From Citrobacter sp. RHB25-C09 (GTDB taxonomy: Bacteria; Pseudomonadota; Gammaproteobacteria; Enterobacterales; Enterobacteriaceae): DNA of 64,000 nt. This document shows positions 28,377 through 37,601 of the stretch, one piece after another; position 1 is the first letter of the stretch, and every line of letters starts with the position of its first letter. The notes under the pieces were generated by a model. The model saw only the letters and a program-made list of their open reading frames with translations, was not told the DNA's origin and ran no database searches. The stretch covers positions 3,844,001 to 3,908,000 of the forward strand of contig NZ_CP057483.1 of assembly GCF_013836145.1 (NCBI RefSeq), given 5' to 3'. The translations under genes were made by a program, and so were the position numbers.

Positions 28377-28943
28377 TTATTTTACGCGGGATACGTATTC
28401 GCCTGAACGAGTATCCACTTTAATCACTTCGCCAATCTGTACGAACAGCGGAACTTTAACCACTGCGCCAGTAGACAGCGTTGCCGGCTTACCGCCAGTA
28501 CCTGCGGTATCACCTTTCAGGCCTGGGTCGGTTTCAACAACTTCCAGTTCAACAAAGTTCGGCGGGGTCACAGCGATCGGTTGACCGTTCCACAGGGTCA
28601 CGATGCATTCAGCCTGGTCCAGCAGCCACTTCGCGTTATCACCTACTGCTTTCTCATCCGCAGCCAGCTGTTCAAACGTGGTGTTGTTCATGAAGTGCCA
28701 GAATTCACCATCGCTGTACAGGAAGGTCAGGTTCATATCGGCAACATCTGCACCTTCCGCAGAGTCGGTAGACTTGAAGGTTTTCTCTACACGAGTACCG
28801 GTCAGCAGGCGGCGCAGCTTAACGCGCGCAAACGCCTGGCCTTTACCTGGTTTAACGAATTCGCTGGCTTCAACCGCATAAGGTTCGCCGTCCAACATGA
28901 TTTTAAGACCAGCACGAAAATCGTTGCTATAGTACGTTGCCAT
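28377..28943 (-). CDS. efp: Elongation factor P
   Basis: Relieves ribosome stalling at polyproline stretches. The three-domain, 188-residue protein has the modified lysine at residue 34 in the loop VKPGKGQAF, the target of EpmA-catalysed beta-lysylation. It is divergent from epmB, with about 40 bases between the start codons, the usual arrangement. All of EF-P, EpmA and EpmB are encoded in this window. Confidence 0.98.
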   Translation of the reverse strand: MATYYSNDFRAGLKIMLDGEPYAVEASEFVKPGKGQAFARVKLRRLLTGTRVEKTFKSTDSAEGADVADMNLTFLYSDGEFWHFMNNTTFEQLAADEKAVGDNAKWLLDQAECIVTLWNGQPIAVTPPNFVELEVVETDPGLKGDTAGTGGKPATLSTGAVVKVPLFVQIGEVIKVDTRSGEYVSRVK

Positions 28944-28984
28944 AAGGCCCTCTGAATATTGTTAACTGGTAGCTAAGCCACAAA

Positions 28985-30013
28985 ATGGCGCATATTGTAA
29001 CCCTAAATACCCCATCCAGAGAAGATTGGTTATCGCAACTTGCCGATGTTGTGACCAATCCCGATGAACTTCTGCATCTTCTTAATATAGATGCTGATGA
29101 AAAACTGTTAGCTGGACGCGACGCGAGACAGCTTTTCGCCCTGCGCGTACCGCGTGCTTTTATCGCGCGTATGGAGAAAGGTAATCCTGACGATCCGCTT
29201 TTACGTCAGGTGCTTACCTCGCAGGAAGAGTTTGTTGCCGCCCCCGGCTACTCGACCGATCCGCTGGAAGAACAACACAGCGTGGTACCCGGCTTGCTGC
29301 ATAAATACCGTAACCGGGCGCTGCTGCTGGTAAAAGGTGGCTGTGCGGTAAATTGTCGCTATTGTTTCCGTCGTCACTTCCCTTACGCCGAAAATCAGGG
29401 TAACAAGCGCAACTGGCAGACCGCCCTGGACTACATTAGTGCGCACCCGGAACTGGATGAGATCATCTTCTCTGGTGGCGATCCGCTGATGGCCAAAGAT
29501 CATGAGCTTGACTGGCTGATCACTCAGTTGGAAGCCATTACGCATATCAAGCGCCTGCGTATTCACAGCCGTCTGCCCCTTGTCATTCCCGCACGGATTA
29601 CCGAGGGACTGGTGAGCCGATTCACCCGCTCTTCGCTGCAAATTTTATTGGTGAATCACATTAACCACGCCAACGAAATTGACGACGCATTTCGTCAGGG
29701 AGTGGCAAAACTGCGCGCTGCGGGCGTTACGTTACTCAATCAGAGCGTGCTGCTGCGCGGCGTAAATGACAATGCCGGGACGCTGGCCAGTCTCAGTAAC
29801 GCGTTGTTTGATGCCGGTGTGATGCCCTATTACCTGCACGTTCTGGACAAGGTTCAGGGCGCGGCACACTTTATGGTAACGGATGATGAAGCGCGGCAGA
29901 TTATGCGTGAACTGTTAACCCTGGTATCGGGGTACCTGGTGCCTAAACTGGCGCGGGAGATCGGCGGGGAACCCAGTAAAACGCCGCTGGACTTGCAGTT
30001 GCGCCAACAATGA
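28985..30013 (+). CDS. epmB: EF-P-modifying lysine 2,3-aminomutase EpmB
   Basis: A radical-SAM enzyme that converts (S)-alpha-lysine to (R)-beta-lysine for EF-P modification. The iron-sulfur motif CAVNCRYCFRR (CxxxCxxC) is at about residue 120, and a PLP-binding Lys is expected in the C-terminal part. The protein has 342 residues, as in E. coli YjeK. It is divergent from efp, and a stem-loop terminator follows the stop. Confidence 0.97.
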   Translation: MAHIVTLNTPSREDWLSQLADVVTNPDELLHLLNIDADEKLLAGRDARQLFALRVPRAFIARMEKGNPDDPLLRQVLTSQEEFVAAPGYSTDPLEEQHSVVPGLLHKYRNRALLLVKGGCAVNCRYCFRRHFPYAENQGNKRNWQTALDYISAHPELDEIIFSGGDPLMAKDHELDWLITQLEAITHIKRLRIHSRLPLVIPARITEGLVSRFTRSSLQILLVNHINHANEIDDAFRQGVAKLRAAGVTLLNQSVLLRGVNDNAGTLASLSNALFDAGVMPYYLHVLDKVQGAAHFMVTDDEARQIMRELLTLVSGYLVPKLAREIGGEPSKTPLDLQLRQQ

Positions 30014-30022
30014 TTAACGATC

Positions 30023-30044
30023 GGGTGTCCGATTCCGGACACCC
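30023..30044 (+). terminator. Stem-loop after epmB
   Basis: A 9-bp perfect stem, GGGTGTCCG paired with CGGACACCC, with a 4-base loop. It begins 10 bases after the epmB stop. The following TTAACC is only weakly T-rich, so termination strength is uncertain. Confidence 0.6.
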
Positions 30045-30175
30045 TTAACCAAAACACCCTAATTAAGCCGCATCAATATGCTATTTTAGCCCTGCTTCGC
30101 TTAAGAGATATTTTATAATTATATATATCGCTATAAATCAATTGATTAATTAATAATTGGTTAGGGAGAACCTTT

Positions 30176-31039
30176 ATGGCTATTACTATCAAAGGCGTGA
30201 ATACCGGTGTTATTCGTAAAGCGAATGAATTCCTTGCGCTGGCCCTTAAAATCAAAGAGCCAAGAAACAAGGAATCGCTGTTTTTCCTGCCTGCGCTGGA
30301 ACTGCGGGATCTGCTTATCGCACTGGAAAGCAGGCTGCATCAAAAGCAGCATTTGAACGCCAACGAACGTCAGCACTATGAAAAAGTACGGGCTAAAGTC
30401 AGCAAGAAGATGCTGGAAAACATCCCTGAGATGGTTGAAGGCGAACTTCGCAATGCGGATATCAAGCACCGTGTTATGTCCGTCGTCCTTACTGATGCCA
30501 GTGGCGATAACCTGACTCTCTTATTCACGCTTCATGACGGTAATACCTGCGAACTGCTGGTTAACGAGTTGCAGATTGAGGTTTTCGCACATGCCATTAT
30601 TCGGGCGCTCGATAACGCCGGCATGCGCGAACTGGCAATCCGCATTACCTCGTTATTAGACTTTTTGCCGCTGTTTGATGCGGACTGTAAAGACAGCGAA
30701 AACCTGGAATATGATGCCTACGCTCAGCCAGACTGGAAACATGCTCTCTTTAGCCATTATCTCGCGGTGCTTTATCGCTTTACTGATGAAACGGGTGCAG
30801 CGCTGTTTAGCGGTGCGGTGGTCAAAACCCGCGATCCGTCCGGCAGCAAAGAAGCGGAAGCTATTTCTCGTCGCATTCTCGACTTTAGCCCAAGGCTGAA
30901 AAAGCTGGCAGGTAAATCATGTGAGGTGATGGTCAGAACATTGACGGCGGATAAGTCTCAGAGGCTGAGTCAGGATCAATGCCTGCATGCGCTACATCAT
31001 TTACGCGTACAGGCCATTAAGAAGGCGCAGACTGCCTGA
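30176..31039 (+). CDS. yjeJ: Uncharacterised protein YjeJ
   Basis: A 287-residue soluble-looking protein with no signal peptide or membrane segment and no recognised catalytic motif. It resembles E. coli YjeJ throughout, beginning MAITIKGVNTGVIRK, and occupies the same place between epmB and yjeI. It is preceded by AGGGAGAA as ribosome-binding site. The stop codon falls inside a REP element (31033-31063), so the last residues are partly REP-encoded. Function is unknown. Confidence 0.85.
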   Translation: MAITIKGVNTGVIRKANEFLALALKIKEPRNKESLFFLPALELRDLLIALESRLHQKQHLNANERQHYEKVRAKVSKKMLENIPEMVEGELRNADIKHRVMSVVLTDASGDNLTLLFTLHDGNTCELLVNELQIEVFAHAIIRALDNAGMRELAIRITSLLDFLPLFDADCKDSENLEYDAYAQPDWKHALFSHYLAVLYRFTDETGAALFSGAVVKTRDPSGSKEAEAISRRILDFSPRLKKLAGKSCEVMVRTLTADKSQRLSQDQCLHALHHLRVQAIKKAQTA

Positions 31040-31103
31040 TGGCGCTGCGCTGATCAGGCCTACAGACACTAAACTGAGACGCGTGGCGCCGCCATCCGGC
31101 AAC
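31033..31103. repeat. REP element pair at the yjeJ 3' end
   Basis: One REP unit (31033-31063, TGCCTGATGGCGCTGCGCTG onward) overlaps the yjeJ stop. A second, degenerate unit, GTGGCGCCGCCATCCGGCAA, lies around 31083-31103. They fill the gap between the convergent genes yjeJ and yjeI. Confidence 0.75.
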
Positions 31104-31113
31104 GCCAACGCGA

Positions 31114-31467
31114 TTAATTCGGGCACTTATAGACCTGACCACTCATTTCACTGGCGGTCGGGACAAAGCTGGATAACATGCCCTGTGATGGGCTGCTTAC
31201 GCCGTAAATCACGTTGCCACCCATTGCAGCGGCCTGGTTGCGCAGGTCATTTGCCGCACCGCGCATAGAACCGCCTTCTTCACCGTGCTGACCAGAAAGC
31301 CAGTTGCTCTGCTTTCCTGTTGCAGTGCCAATTAACTGACATTCAGCACCCGGCTTGTCTTCTACGAAGCGGACGCTCTGCCCAGCCCCGCTCAGTTCAT
31401 TGCTGGAGCTACAACCCGCCATCAGTAGCGCGGCACCGACGATCCCTGCTAAGTATTTCACGTGCAT
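31114..31467 (-). CDS. yjeI: DUF4156 lipoprotein YjeI
   Basis: A 117-residue predicted lipoprotein. The signal peptide ends in the lipobox LMAGC with Cys19; Ser at +2 suggests the outer membrane. The mature part contains GAECQLIGTATGKQSNWLSG and ends YKCPN. The ATG at 31465-31467 (MHVKYLAG) matches E. coli; the frame is open six codons upstream but that start lacks support. Function unknown. It is separated from groEL by a terminator. Confidence 0.9.
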   Translation of the reverse strand: MHVKYLAGIVGAALLMAGCSSSNELSGAGQSVRFVEDKPGAECQLIGTATGKQSNWLSGQHGEEGGSMRGAANDLRNQAAAMGGNVIYGVSSPSQGMLSSFVPTASEMSGQVYKCPN

Positions 31468-31548
31468 GTTATTCCCCATAATCAAAGAGCTGGACGATTC
31501 TAATCACGCCCATGTATGAATCTTATACTAAAAAGATGACCAAAAGAA

Positions 31549-31578
31549 AAACCCCCGCGCATTTCTGCCCGGGGGTTT
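31549..31578 (-). terminator. groEL terminator
   Basis: On the minus strand, AACCCCCGGGC-loop-GCGCGGGGGTTTTTC is a strong GC stem flanked by A and T runs, so it may act in both directions. It ends groESL transcription about 90 bases past groEL. Confidence 0.85.
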
Positions 31579-31665
31579 CTCATTTTTCGCGATATGTTCG
31601 CTATATGTATTTAATCGAATAATTCACGTTGCAGGAAGGCTGCGGCGTGAAGAATGAAGATTAAA

Positions 31666-33312
31666 TTACATCATGCCGCCCATACCACCCATGCCGCCCA
31701 TACCACCAGCAGCACCTAAGTCAGGCGCATCGCTTTTCGGCAGGTCGGTTACCATGCATTCGGTGGTAATCATCAGCCCAGCAACAGATGCCGCGTACTG
31801 CAGAGCAGAACGGGTAACTTTGGTTGGGTCCAGAATACCCATGTCGATCATGTTGCCGTATTCTTCAGTTGCAGCGTTGTAACCGTAGTTACCGTCGCCT
31901 GCTTTAACGGTGTTAGCCACCACAGACGGCTCTTCGCCGCAGTTCAGAACGATCTGACGCAGCGGAGCTTCCATTGCACGCAGCGCAACTTTAATACCGA
32001 CGTTCTGATCTTCGTTCTGGCCTTTCAGGTCAGCGATTTTAGAAGCAACGCGGATCAGCGCAACGCCACCACCAGCAACCACGCCTTCTTCTACCGCAGC
32101 ACGAGTCGCGTGCAGGGCATCTTCAACGCGTGCTTTCTTCTCTTTCATTTCAACTTCGGTTGCAGCACCGACTTTGATAACCGCAACGCCGCCAGCCAGT
32201 TTCGCTACGCGCTCCTGCAGTTTTTCACGGTCGTAATCAGAGGTTGCTTCTTCGATCTGCTGACGAATCTGAGTCACACGACCCTGGATTGCCGCTTCGT
32301 CACCCACGCCATCGATGATGGTGGTGGTGTCTTTGTTGATCACAACGCGTTTTGCCTGACCCAGATCTTCCAGGGTAGCTTTTTCCAGTTCCATACCGAT
32401 CTCTTCAGAGATCACGGTACCACCGGTCAGGGTAGCGATATCCTGCAGCATCGCTTTACGACGGTCGCCGAAGCCAGGTGCTTTCACCGCTGCAACTTTC
32501 ACGATACCGCGCATGGTGTTCACTACCAGGGTAGCCAGCGCTTCGCCTTCAACATCTTCAGCGATGATCAGCAGCGGTTTGCCTGCTTTAGCAACGGCTT
32601 CCAGAACCGGCAGCATTTCACGGATGTTGGAGATTTTCTTGTCAGCCAGCAGAATGAACGGGCTTTCCAGTTCTACTGCGCCAGTTTCTGGTTTGTTGAT
32701 GAAGTACGGAGACAGGTAGCCACGGTCAAACTGCATACCTTCAACGACGTCCAGCTCGTCCTGCAGGCCGGTACCGTCTTCAACGGTGATCACGCCTTCT
32801 TTACCGACTTTATCCATTGCTTCCGCGATCAGTTTCCCTACGGTTTCGTCGGAGTTAGCGGAGATGGTGCCTACCTGAGCAATCGCTTTGGAGTCGGAGC
32901 ACGGTACGGACAGGGCTTTCAGTTCTTCAACTGCAGCAGCAACCGCTTTGTCGATACCACGCTTCAGGTCCATCGGGTTCATGCCCGCAGCAACGGCTTT
33001 CAGACCTTCAGTGATGATGGACTGAGCCAGAACGGTTGCGGTGGTAGTACCGTCACCCGCAGCGTCGTTCGCTTTAGAGGCTACTTCTTTAACCATCTGT
33101 GCACCCATGTTTTCGAACTTGTCTTCCAGTTCAATTTCACGCGCTACAGATACACCATCTTTAGTGATGGTCGGTGCACCGAAAGATTTATCCAGAACTA
33201 CGTTACGGCCTTTCGGGCCGAGGGTAACTTTCACTGCATCTGCCAGTACGTTTACGCCGCGCAGCATTTTCACACGAGCGTCGTTACCGAATTTTACGTC
33301 TTTAGCTGCCAT
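31666..33312 (-). CDS. groL: Chaperonin GroEL
   Basis: The 60-kDa chaperonin that folds proteins in its double-ring cavity with GroES. At 548 residues it has the E. coli length, with the ATP-site motifs LGPKGRN and DGTTTAT near the N-terminus, and a flexible C-terminal tail of four GGM repeats. It follows groES after 43 bases in the heat-shock groESL operon. Confidence 0.99.
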   Translation of the reverse strand: MAAKDVKFGNDARVKMLRGVNVLADAVKVTLGPKGRNVVLDKSFGAPTITKDGVSVAREIELEDKFENMGAQMVKEVASKANDAAGDGTTTATVLAQSIITEGLKAVAAGMNPMDLKRGIDKAVAAAVEELKALSVPCSDSKAIAQVGTISANSDETVGKLIAEAMDKVGKEGVITVEDGTGLQDELDVVEGMQFDRGYLSPYFINKPETGAVELESPFILLADKKISNIREMLPVLEAVAKAGKPLLIIAEDVEGEALATLVVNTMRGIVKVAAVKAPGFGDRRKAMLQDIATLTGGTVISEEIGMELEKATLEDLGQAKRVVINKDTTTIIDGVGDEAAIQGRVTQIRQQIEEATSDYDREKLQERVAKLAGGVAVIKVGAATEVEMKEKKARVEDALHATRAAVEEGVVAGGGVALIRVASKIADLKGQNEDQNVGIKVALRAMEAPLRQIVLNCGEEPSVVANTVKAGDGNYGYNAATEEYGNMIDMGILDPTKVTRSALQYAASVAGLMITTECMVTDLPKSDAPDLGAAGGMGGMGGMGGMM

Positions 33313-33355
33313 TTTTTCTTTCCCTTAAATTCGTATGTTCAGAATCGTTCGCGGA

Positions 33356-33649
33356 TTACGCTTCAACAATTGCCAGGATGTCGCTTTCAGACATGATCAA
33401 CACTTCTTCATTGTCGATCTTCTCAGACTTCACACCGTAACCGTCGTTAAAAATGACGATGTCGCCGACTTTCACGTCCAGCGGTTGCACGGTGCCATTA
33501 TCCAGGATGCGACCCTTACCGACAGCGATGATTTCGCCACGCGTTGATTTACCCGCAGCAGAACCCGTCAGTACGATGCCGCCAGCAGATTTGGATTCAA
33601 CTTCTTTACGTTTAACGATCACGCGATCATGTAACGGACGAATACTCAT
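33356..33649 (-). CDS. groS: Co-chaperonin GroES
   Basis: A 97-residue co-chaperonin that caps GroEL as a heptamer. The N-terminal IRPLHDRVIVKR phrase and the mobile loop (KSAGGIVLTGSAAGKS, about 20-35) are typical. It is the first gene of the operon, downstream of a sigma-32 promoter. Confidence 0.99.
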   Translation of the reverse strand: MSIRPLHDRVIVKRKEVESKSAGGIVLTGSAAGKSTRGEIIAVGKGRILDNGTVQPLDVKVGDIVIFNDGYGVKSEKIDNEEVLIMSESDILAIVEA

Positions 33650-33730
33650 TGATAGCTCTCCTTTGAGAAAGTCTTTATCAGTTATGGGTGACGCCGGCCC
33701 GCTAATGGTTCCCGGCTAGTGTCCAGAGAG

Positions 33731-33757
33731 ATGGGGATGGGCATTTGCCCCTTCAAG
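33731..33757 (-). promoter_or_regulatory. Sigma-32 heat-shock promoter of groESL
   Basis: On the minus strand a CTTGAA -35 (33752-33757) and a CCCCAT -10 (33731-33736) are separated by 15 bases, as in the E. coli groE promoter. The -35 sits in a palindrome (GCCCCTTGAAGGGGC). The remainder of the gap to yjeH shows no gene. Confidence 0.88.
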
Positions 33758-33922
33758 GGGCAATGCAAAAAAAAATTCTGAACAGCAAAAAATCCTGTAA
33801 AAAAGCCACTTACCTCACATTTCTCGCCTATTTTTCCCGCAACGTCATAAGCAAATACGATTGTGATAACATCGAAAATCTGCGCAGTTGCCTGAAATTC
33901 AGGCGCAAACGGATAACATCTC

Positions 33923-35164
33923 ATGAGTGGACTGAAACAAGAGCTGGGACTGGCTCAGGGCATTGGCCTGTTGTCGACATCATTATTAGGAACAGGCGTT
34001 TTCGCTGTCCCGGCCCTGGCCGCGCTGGTAGCAGGCAATAACAGCCTGTGGGCGTGGCCGGTGTTGATCGTTCTGGTCTTTCCCATCGCGATTGTTTTTG
34101 CCCTGCTGGGTCGCCACTACCCCAGCGCGGGCGGCGTGGCGCATTTCGTCGGCATGGCGTTTGGTTCGCATCTTGAACGCGTGACCGGCTGGTTATTTTT
34201 ATCGGTCATTCCTGTCGGTCTCCCTGCTGCCCTGCATATCGCCGCCGGATTTGGTCAGGCAATGTTTGGCTGGCAGGGATGGCAACTTCTGCTGGCGGAA
34301 CTGGGTACGCTGGCGCTGGTGTGGTACATCGGTTCGCGCGGTGCCAGCTCCAGTGCCAACCTGCAAACCGTCATAGCCGGGCTGATTGTGGCGCTGATTG
34401 TCGCCATCTGGTGGGCAGGCGATCTTACCCCTTCAGAGATTCCTTTCCCGGCGCCGGGCGATGTTGAAATGTCAGGATTGTTCTCCGCGCTGTCGGTAAT
34501 GTTCTGGTGCTTTGTTGGGCTGGAAGCATTCGCCCATCTGGCATCGGAATTTAAAAACCCCGAACGCGACTTTCCGCGTGCGTTGATGATTGGCCTGCTG
34601 CTTGCCGGTTCTGTCTATTGGGGTTGTACCGTGGTGGTACTTCATTTTGATGCCTACGGCGAAACGATGGCGGCGGCGGCCTCGCTGCCTGACATTGTGG
34701 TGCGACTGTTCGGCGTTCAGGCGCTGTGGGTAGCCTGCGTGATTGGCTATCTGGCCTGCTTCGCCAGTCTCAACATCTATATACAGAGTTTTGCCCGGCT
34801 GGTCTGGTCACAGACGCAATACAAGCCAGAGCATTATCTGGCCCGGCTCTCTGCGCGCCATATCCCGCGCAACGCATTAAACGCCGTGCTGGGCTGCTGC
34901 GTCGTTAGCACCCTGGGCATTTATGCGTTACAGATCAATCTTGATGCGCTCATCATCTACGCCAACGGCATCTTTATTATGATCTATCTGCTGTGCATGT
35001 TGGCTGGCTGCAAATTACTGCAGGGGCGATATCGCGTGCTGGCGGTGGTCGGCGGATTGCTATGCCTGCTGTTGCTGGCAATGGTCGGCTGGAAGAGCCT
35101 GTATGCGCTGATTATGCTGGCGGTACTGTGGCTGTTTTTGCCCCGTAGACCAAATAAGCGCTAG
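33923..35164 (+). CDS. yjeH: L-methionine/branched-chain amino-acid exporter YjeH
   Basis: A 413-residue APC-superfamily transporter with about twelve membrane helices. It is described in E. coli as an exporter of L-methionine and branched-chain amino acids. The TM1 region GIGLLSTSLLGTGVFAVPALA and the FVGLEAFAHLASEFKNPERDFPRAL segment are APC hallmarks. It is divergent from groES. Its 3' end is followed by a REP remnant and a strong hairpin before convergent fxsA. Confidence 0.92.
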   Translation: MSGLKQELGLAQGIGLLSTSLLGTGVFAVPALAALVAGNNSLWAWPVLIVLVFPIAIVFALLGRHYPSAGGVAHFVGMAFGSHLERVTGWLFLSVIPVGLPAALHIAAGFGQAMFGWQGWQLLLAELGTLALVWYIGSRGASSSANLQTVIAGLIVALIVAIWWAGDLTPSEIPFPAPGDVEMSGLFSALSVMFWCFVGLEAFAHLASEFKNPERDFPRALMIGLLLAGSVYWGCTVVVLHFDAYGETMAAAASLPDIVVRLFGVQALWVACVIGYLACFASLNIYIQSFARLVWSQTQYKPEHYLARLSARHIPRNALNAVLGCCVVSTLGIYALQINLDALIIYANGIFIMIYLLCMLAGCKLLQGRYRVLAVVGGLLCLLLLAMVGWKSLYALIMLAVLWLFLPRRPNKR

Positions 35165-35191
35165 CGCCATCCGGCAATGCCTACGCGGTTG

Positions 35192-35214
35192 CCCGGTAGC
35201 GCGACGCTACCGGG
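35192..35214. terminator. Bidirectional hairpin between yjeH and fxsA
   Basis: A perfect 10-bp stem, CCCGGTAGCG paired with CGCTACCGGG, with a 3-base loop, just after a REP-like remnant (35164-35180). It sits between convergent genes. No T-tract is obvious, so it may act as an RNA stabiliser as much as a terminator. Confidence 0.5.
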
Positions 35215-35233
35215 TCACTCGTCAAGCAAGCGA

Positions 35234-35710
35234 TCAGTCGCGGCGATCGTCTTTATGTTCGATGCGGTCGCGATCGTCATCTTTACGATGATATTCGCCA
35301 TCAAATGTCTCCCCACCGCCCGTTCCGGCGCTAAAACCGCCCCCCGGCATCCGGGAAAAACGCAAATGCGGCAGCAGCTTCAACGTCAGATGCTTTTGCA
35401 CTGGGGGTAATAAAAGAAGAAGACCGAGGAAGTCGGTAAAAAAGCCTGGCAGCAGCAACAAAAGGCCAGCGATGATCAGCGACACACTCTTTATCATCTC
35501 TTCTGCCGGGCTTTCACCAGCAGTCATTTTCTGTTGCATCAGCAAAAAGTTCTTAAATCCCTGGTTGCGAACCAGCGACATCCCAACCACCGAGGTGAAG
35601 ATCACCAGCAGTAGCGTCATCAGCACGCCTAACACTCCAGCGACCTGAATAAAAATAGAAATCTCAATGTAAACATAGAGAAAGACAGCAATCAGAGGTA
35701 TCCAGCGCAA
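35234..35710 (-). CDS. fxsA: FxsA membrane protein
   Basis: A 158-residue FxsA-family inner-membrane protein. In E. coli overproduction of FxsA relieves exclusion of phage T7 by the F plasmid. Hydrophobic segments are at about 5-22, 27-45 and 75-100, and the tail is polar, Gly-rich and then strongly charged (RKDDDRDRIEHKDDRRD). It lies between yjeH and aspA as in E. coli. Confidence 0.92.
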   Translation of the reverse strand: MRWIPLIAVFLYVYIEISIFIQVAGVLGVLMTLLLVIFTSVVGMSLVRNQGFKNFLLMQQKMTAGESPAEEMIKSVSLIIAGLLLLLPGFFTDFLGLLLLLPPVQKHLTLKLLPHLRFSRMPGGGFSAGTGGGETFDGEYHRKDDDRDRIEHKDDRRD

Positions 35711-36050
35711 GGGGTTCTCCTGTTAATGACCGCCGTTTTCTGGTACGTCGGCCGGAATATAGTTACATACGGCATTAGTCAGATATTGAGGTTGTTCGCA
35801 AAATTTCAAGCGCTTTGTACACTTATTTCTAGTGTAAATCCTCAAGCCTTGACCTATTTCACAAAATAATAATTAAGGGGTAATTTACGCTATTTATAGT
35901 GATCCAGATTACGGCACAATTTCTGAAGCAGAATATGATCTCGTTTACCAGACCGGCGGAGGGGATAATCGTCGGTCAATAAACAATCGAAACCACATAT
36001 ATTCTGTGTGTTTAGTGCATTCATTGGCAGTTTTAAACAAGAAGGTTCAC
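35711..36050 (+). other. aspA leader and promoter region, no gene seen
   Basis: This 340-base AT-rich gap between divergent fxsA and aspA must hold the aspA promoter. No clean CRP or FNR site, promoter boxes or small ORF with a ribosome-binding site could be fixed by eye. AGAAGG at 36040-36045 is the likely aspA ribosome-binding site. Confidence 0.5.
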
Positions 36051-37487
36051 ATGTTAAACAACATTCGTATCGAAGAAGATCTGTTGGGTACCAGGGAAGT
36101 TCCAGCTGAAGCCTACTATGGTGTTCACACTCTGAGAGCGATTGAAAACTTTTACATCAGCAATAGCAAAATCAGTGACATCCCTGAATTTGTGCGCGGT
36201 ATGGTTATGGTCAAGAAGGCCGCGGCTCTGGCGAACAAAGAGTTGCAAACCATTCCTAAAAGTGTGGCGAATGCCATCATTGCCGCATGTGATGAAGTCC
36301 TGAACAACGGCAAATGCATGGACCAGTTCCCGGTAGACGTTTACCAGGGCGGTGCAGGTACCTCCGTTAACATGAACACCAACGAAGTGCTGGCCAATAT
36401 CGGGCTGGAGCTGATGGGTCACCAGAAAGGTGAATATCAGTACCTGAACCCGAACGACCACGTGAACAAATGTCAGTCTACCAACGACGCCTACCCAACC
36501 GGTTTCCGCATCGCGGTATACGCTTCAATTATTAAACTGATTGATGCCCTCAACCAACTGCGTGAAGGCTTCGAGCGTAAAGCTGTCGAGTTCCAGGACA
36601 TCCTGAAAATGGGTCGTACCCAGTTGCAGGACGCGGTACCAATGACCCTCGGTCAGGAATTCCGCGCTTTCAGCGTACTGCTGAAAGAAGAAGTGAAAAA
36701 CATCGAACGTACCGCTGAACTGCTGCTGGAAGTTAACCTCGGCGCAACGGCTATCGGTACCGGTCTGAATACCCCTAAAGAGTACTCTCCACTGGCTGTA
36801 CAGAAACTGGCTGAAGTTACCGGTTTCGCCTGCGTTCCTGCGGAAGACCTGATCGAAGCGACCTCTGACTGCGGCGCTTACGTGATGGTACACAGCGCAC
36901 TGAAGCGTCTGGCTGTGAAAATGTCCAAAATCTGTAACGACCTGCGTTTGCTCTCCTCTGGCCCACGTGCCGGCCTGAATGAGATCAACCTGCCGGAACT
37001 GCAGGCGGGCTCTTCCATCATGCCAGCAAAAGTGAACCCGGTTGTGCCGGAAGTCGTGAACCAGGTGTGCTTCAAAGTCATCGGTAACGACATCACCGTC
37101 ACTATGGCCGCAGAAGCGGGTCAGCTGCAGCTGAACGTTATGGAGCCAGTGATTGGTCAGGCGATGTTTGAATCCATTCATATCCTGAGCAACGCTTGCT
37201 ACAACCTGCTGGAGAAATGTGTAGACGGCATCACCGCGAACAAAGAAGTGTGTGAAGCCTTCGTTTATAACTCCATCGGTATCGTCACCTATCTCAACCC
37301 GTTCATCGGCCACCACAATGGCGACATCGTTGGTAAGATTTGTGCCGAAACCGGCAAGAGCGTCCGCGAAGTCGTTCTCGAGCGCGGCCTGTTGACTGAA
37401 GCCGAGCTGGACGATATTTTCTCCGCTCAAAACCTGATGCACCCGGCTTACAAAGCAAAACGTTATACTGATGAAAGCGAACAGTAA
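36051..37487 (+). CDS. aspA: Aspartate ammonia-lyase
   Basis: Deaminates L-aspartate to fumarate, feeding anaerobic fumarate respiration. It belongs to the fumarase/aspartase superfamily; the signature GSSIMPAKVNP (the flexible SS loop with the catalytic Ser) is near residue 317. The ATG at 36051, 5 bases after AGAAGG, gives the standard 478 residues. An upstream in-frame start at 36006 would add 15 unrelated residues. The C4-dicarboxylate transporter dcuA follows, and frdABCD is encoded elsewhere in the window, together covering uptake, conversion and reduction. Confidence 0.98.
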   Translation: MLNNIRIEEDLLGTREVPAEAYYGVHTLRAIENFYISNSKISDIPEFVRGMVMVKKAAALANKELQTIPKSVANAIIAACDEVLNNGKCMDQFPVDVYQGGAGTSVNMNTNEVLANIGLELMGHQKGEYQYLNPNDHVNKCQSTNDAYPTGFRIAVYASIIKLIDALNQLREGFERKAVEFQDILKMGRTQLQDAVPMTLGQEFRAFSVLLKEEVKNIERTAELLLEVNLGATAIGTGLNTPKEYSPLAVQKLAEVTGFACVPAEDLIEATSDCGAYVMVHSALKRLAVKMSKICNDLRLLSSGPRAGLNEINLPELQAGSSIMPAKVNPVVPEVVNQVCFKVIGNDITVTMAAEAGQLQLNVMEPVIGQAMFESIHILSNACYNLLEKCVDGITANKEVCEAFVYNSIGIVTYLNPFIGHHNGDIVGKICAETGKSVREVVLERGLLTEAELDDIFSAQNLMHPAYKAKRYTDESEQ

Positions 37488-37505
37488 TCGTACAGGGTAG
37501 TACCG

Positions 37506-37536
37506 AAAAGGGCACGTCAGTTGACGTGCCCTTTTT
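37506..37536 (+). terminator. Terminator between aspA and dcuA
   Basis: AAAAGGGCACGTCA and TGACGTGCCCTTTTT form a 14-bp stem with a two-base loop sequence, followed by T residues. It should end much of the aspA transcript, with dcuA partly from read-through or its own promoter. Confidence 0.88.
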
Positions 37537-37601
37537 CATATAAGAAGTTACTAAATAACAACAATTTAATATCAACTCGTTAAACAACTAGGAAGGCTAA
37601 T

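Noticed and set aside
32110..33396. Long open frame of 428 codons antisense to groEL
   Set aside because: It is a shadow of the highly biased groEL codons; no ribosome-binding site, domain or family resemblance.
36525..37442. 305-codon open frame antisense to aspA
   Set aside because: Fully inside a well-identified gene, with no supporting signals.
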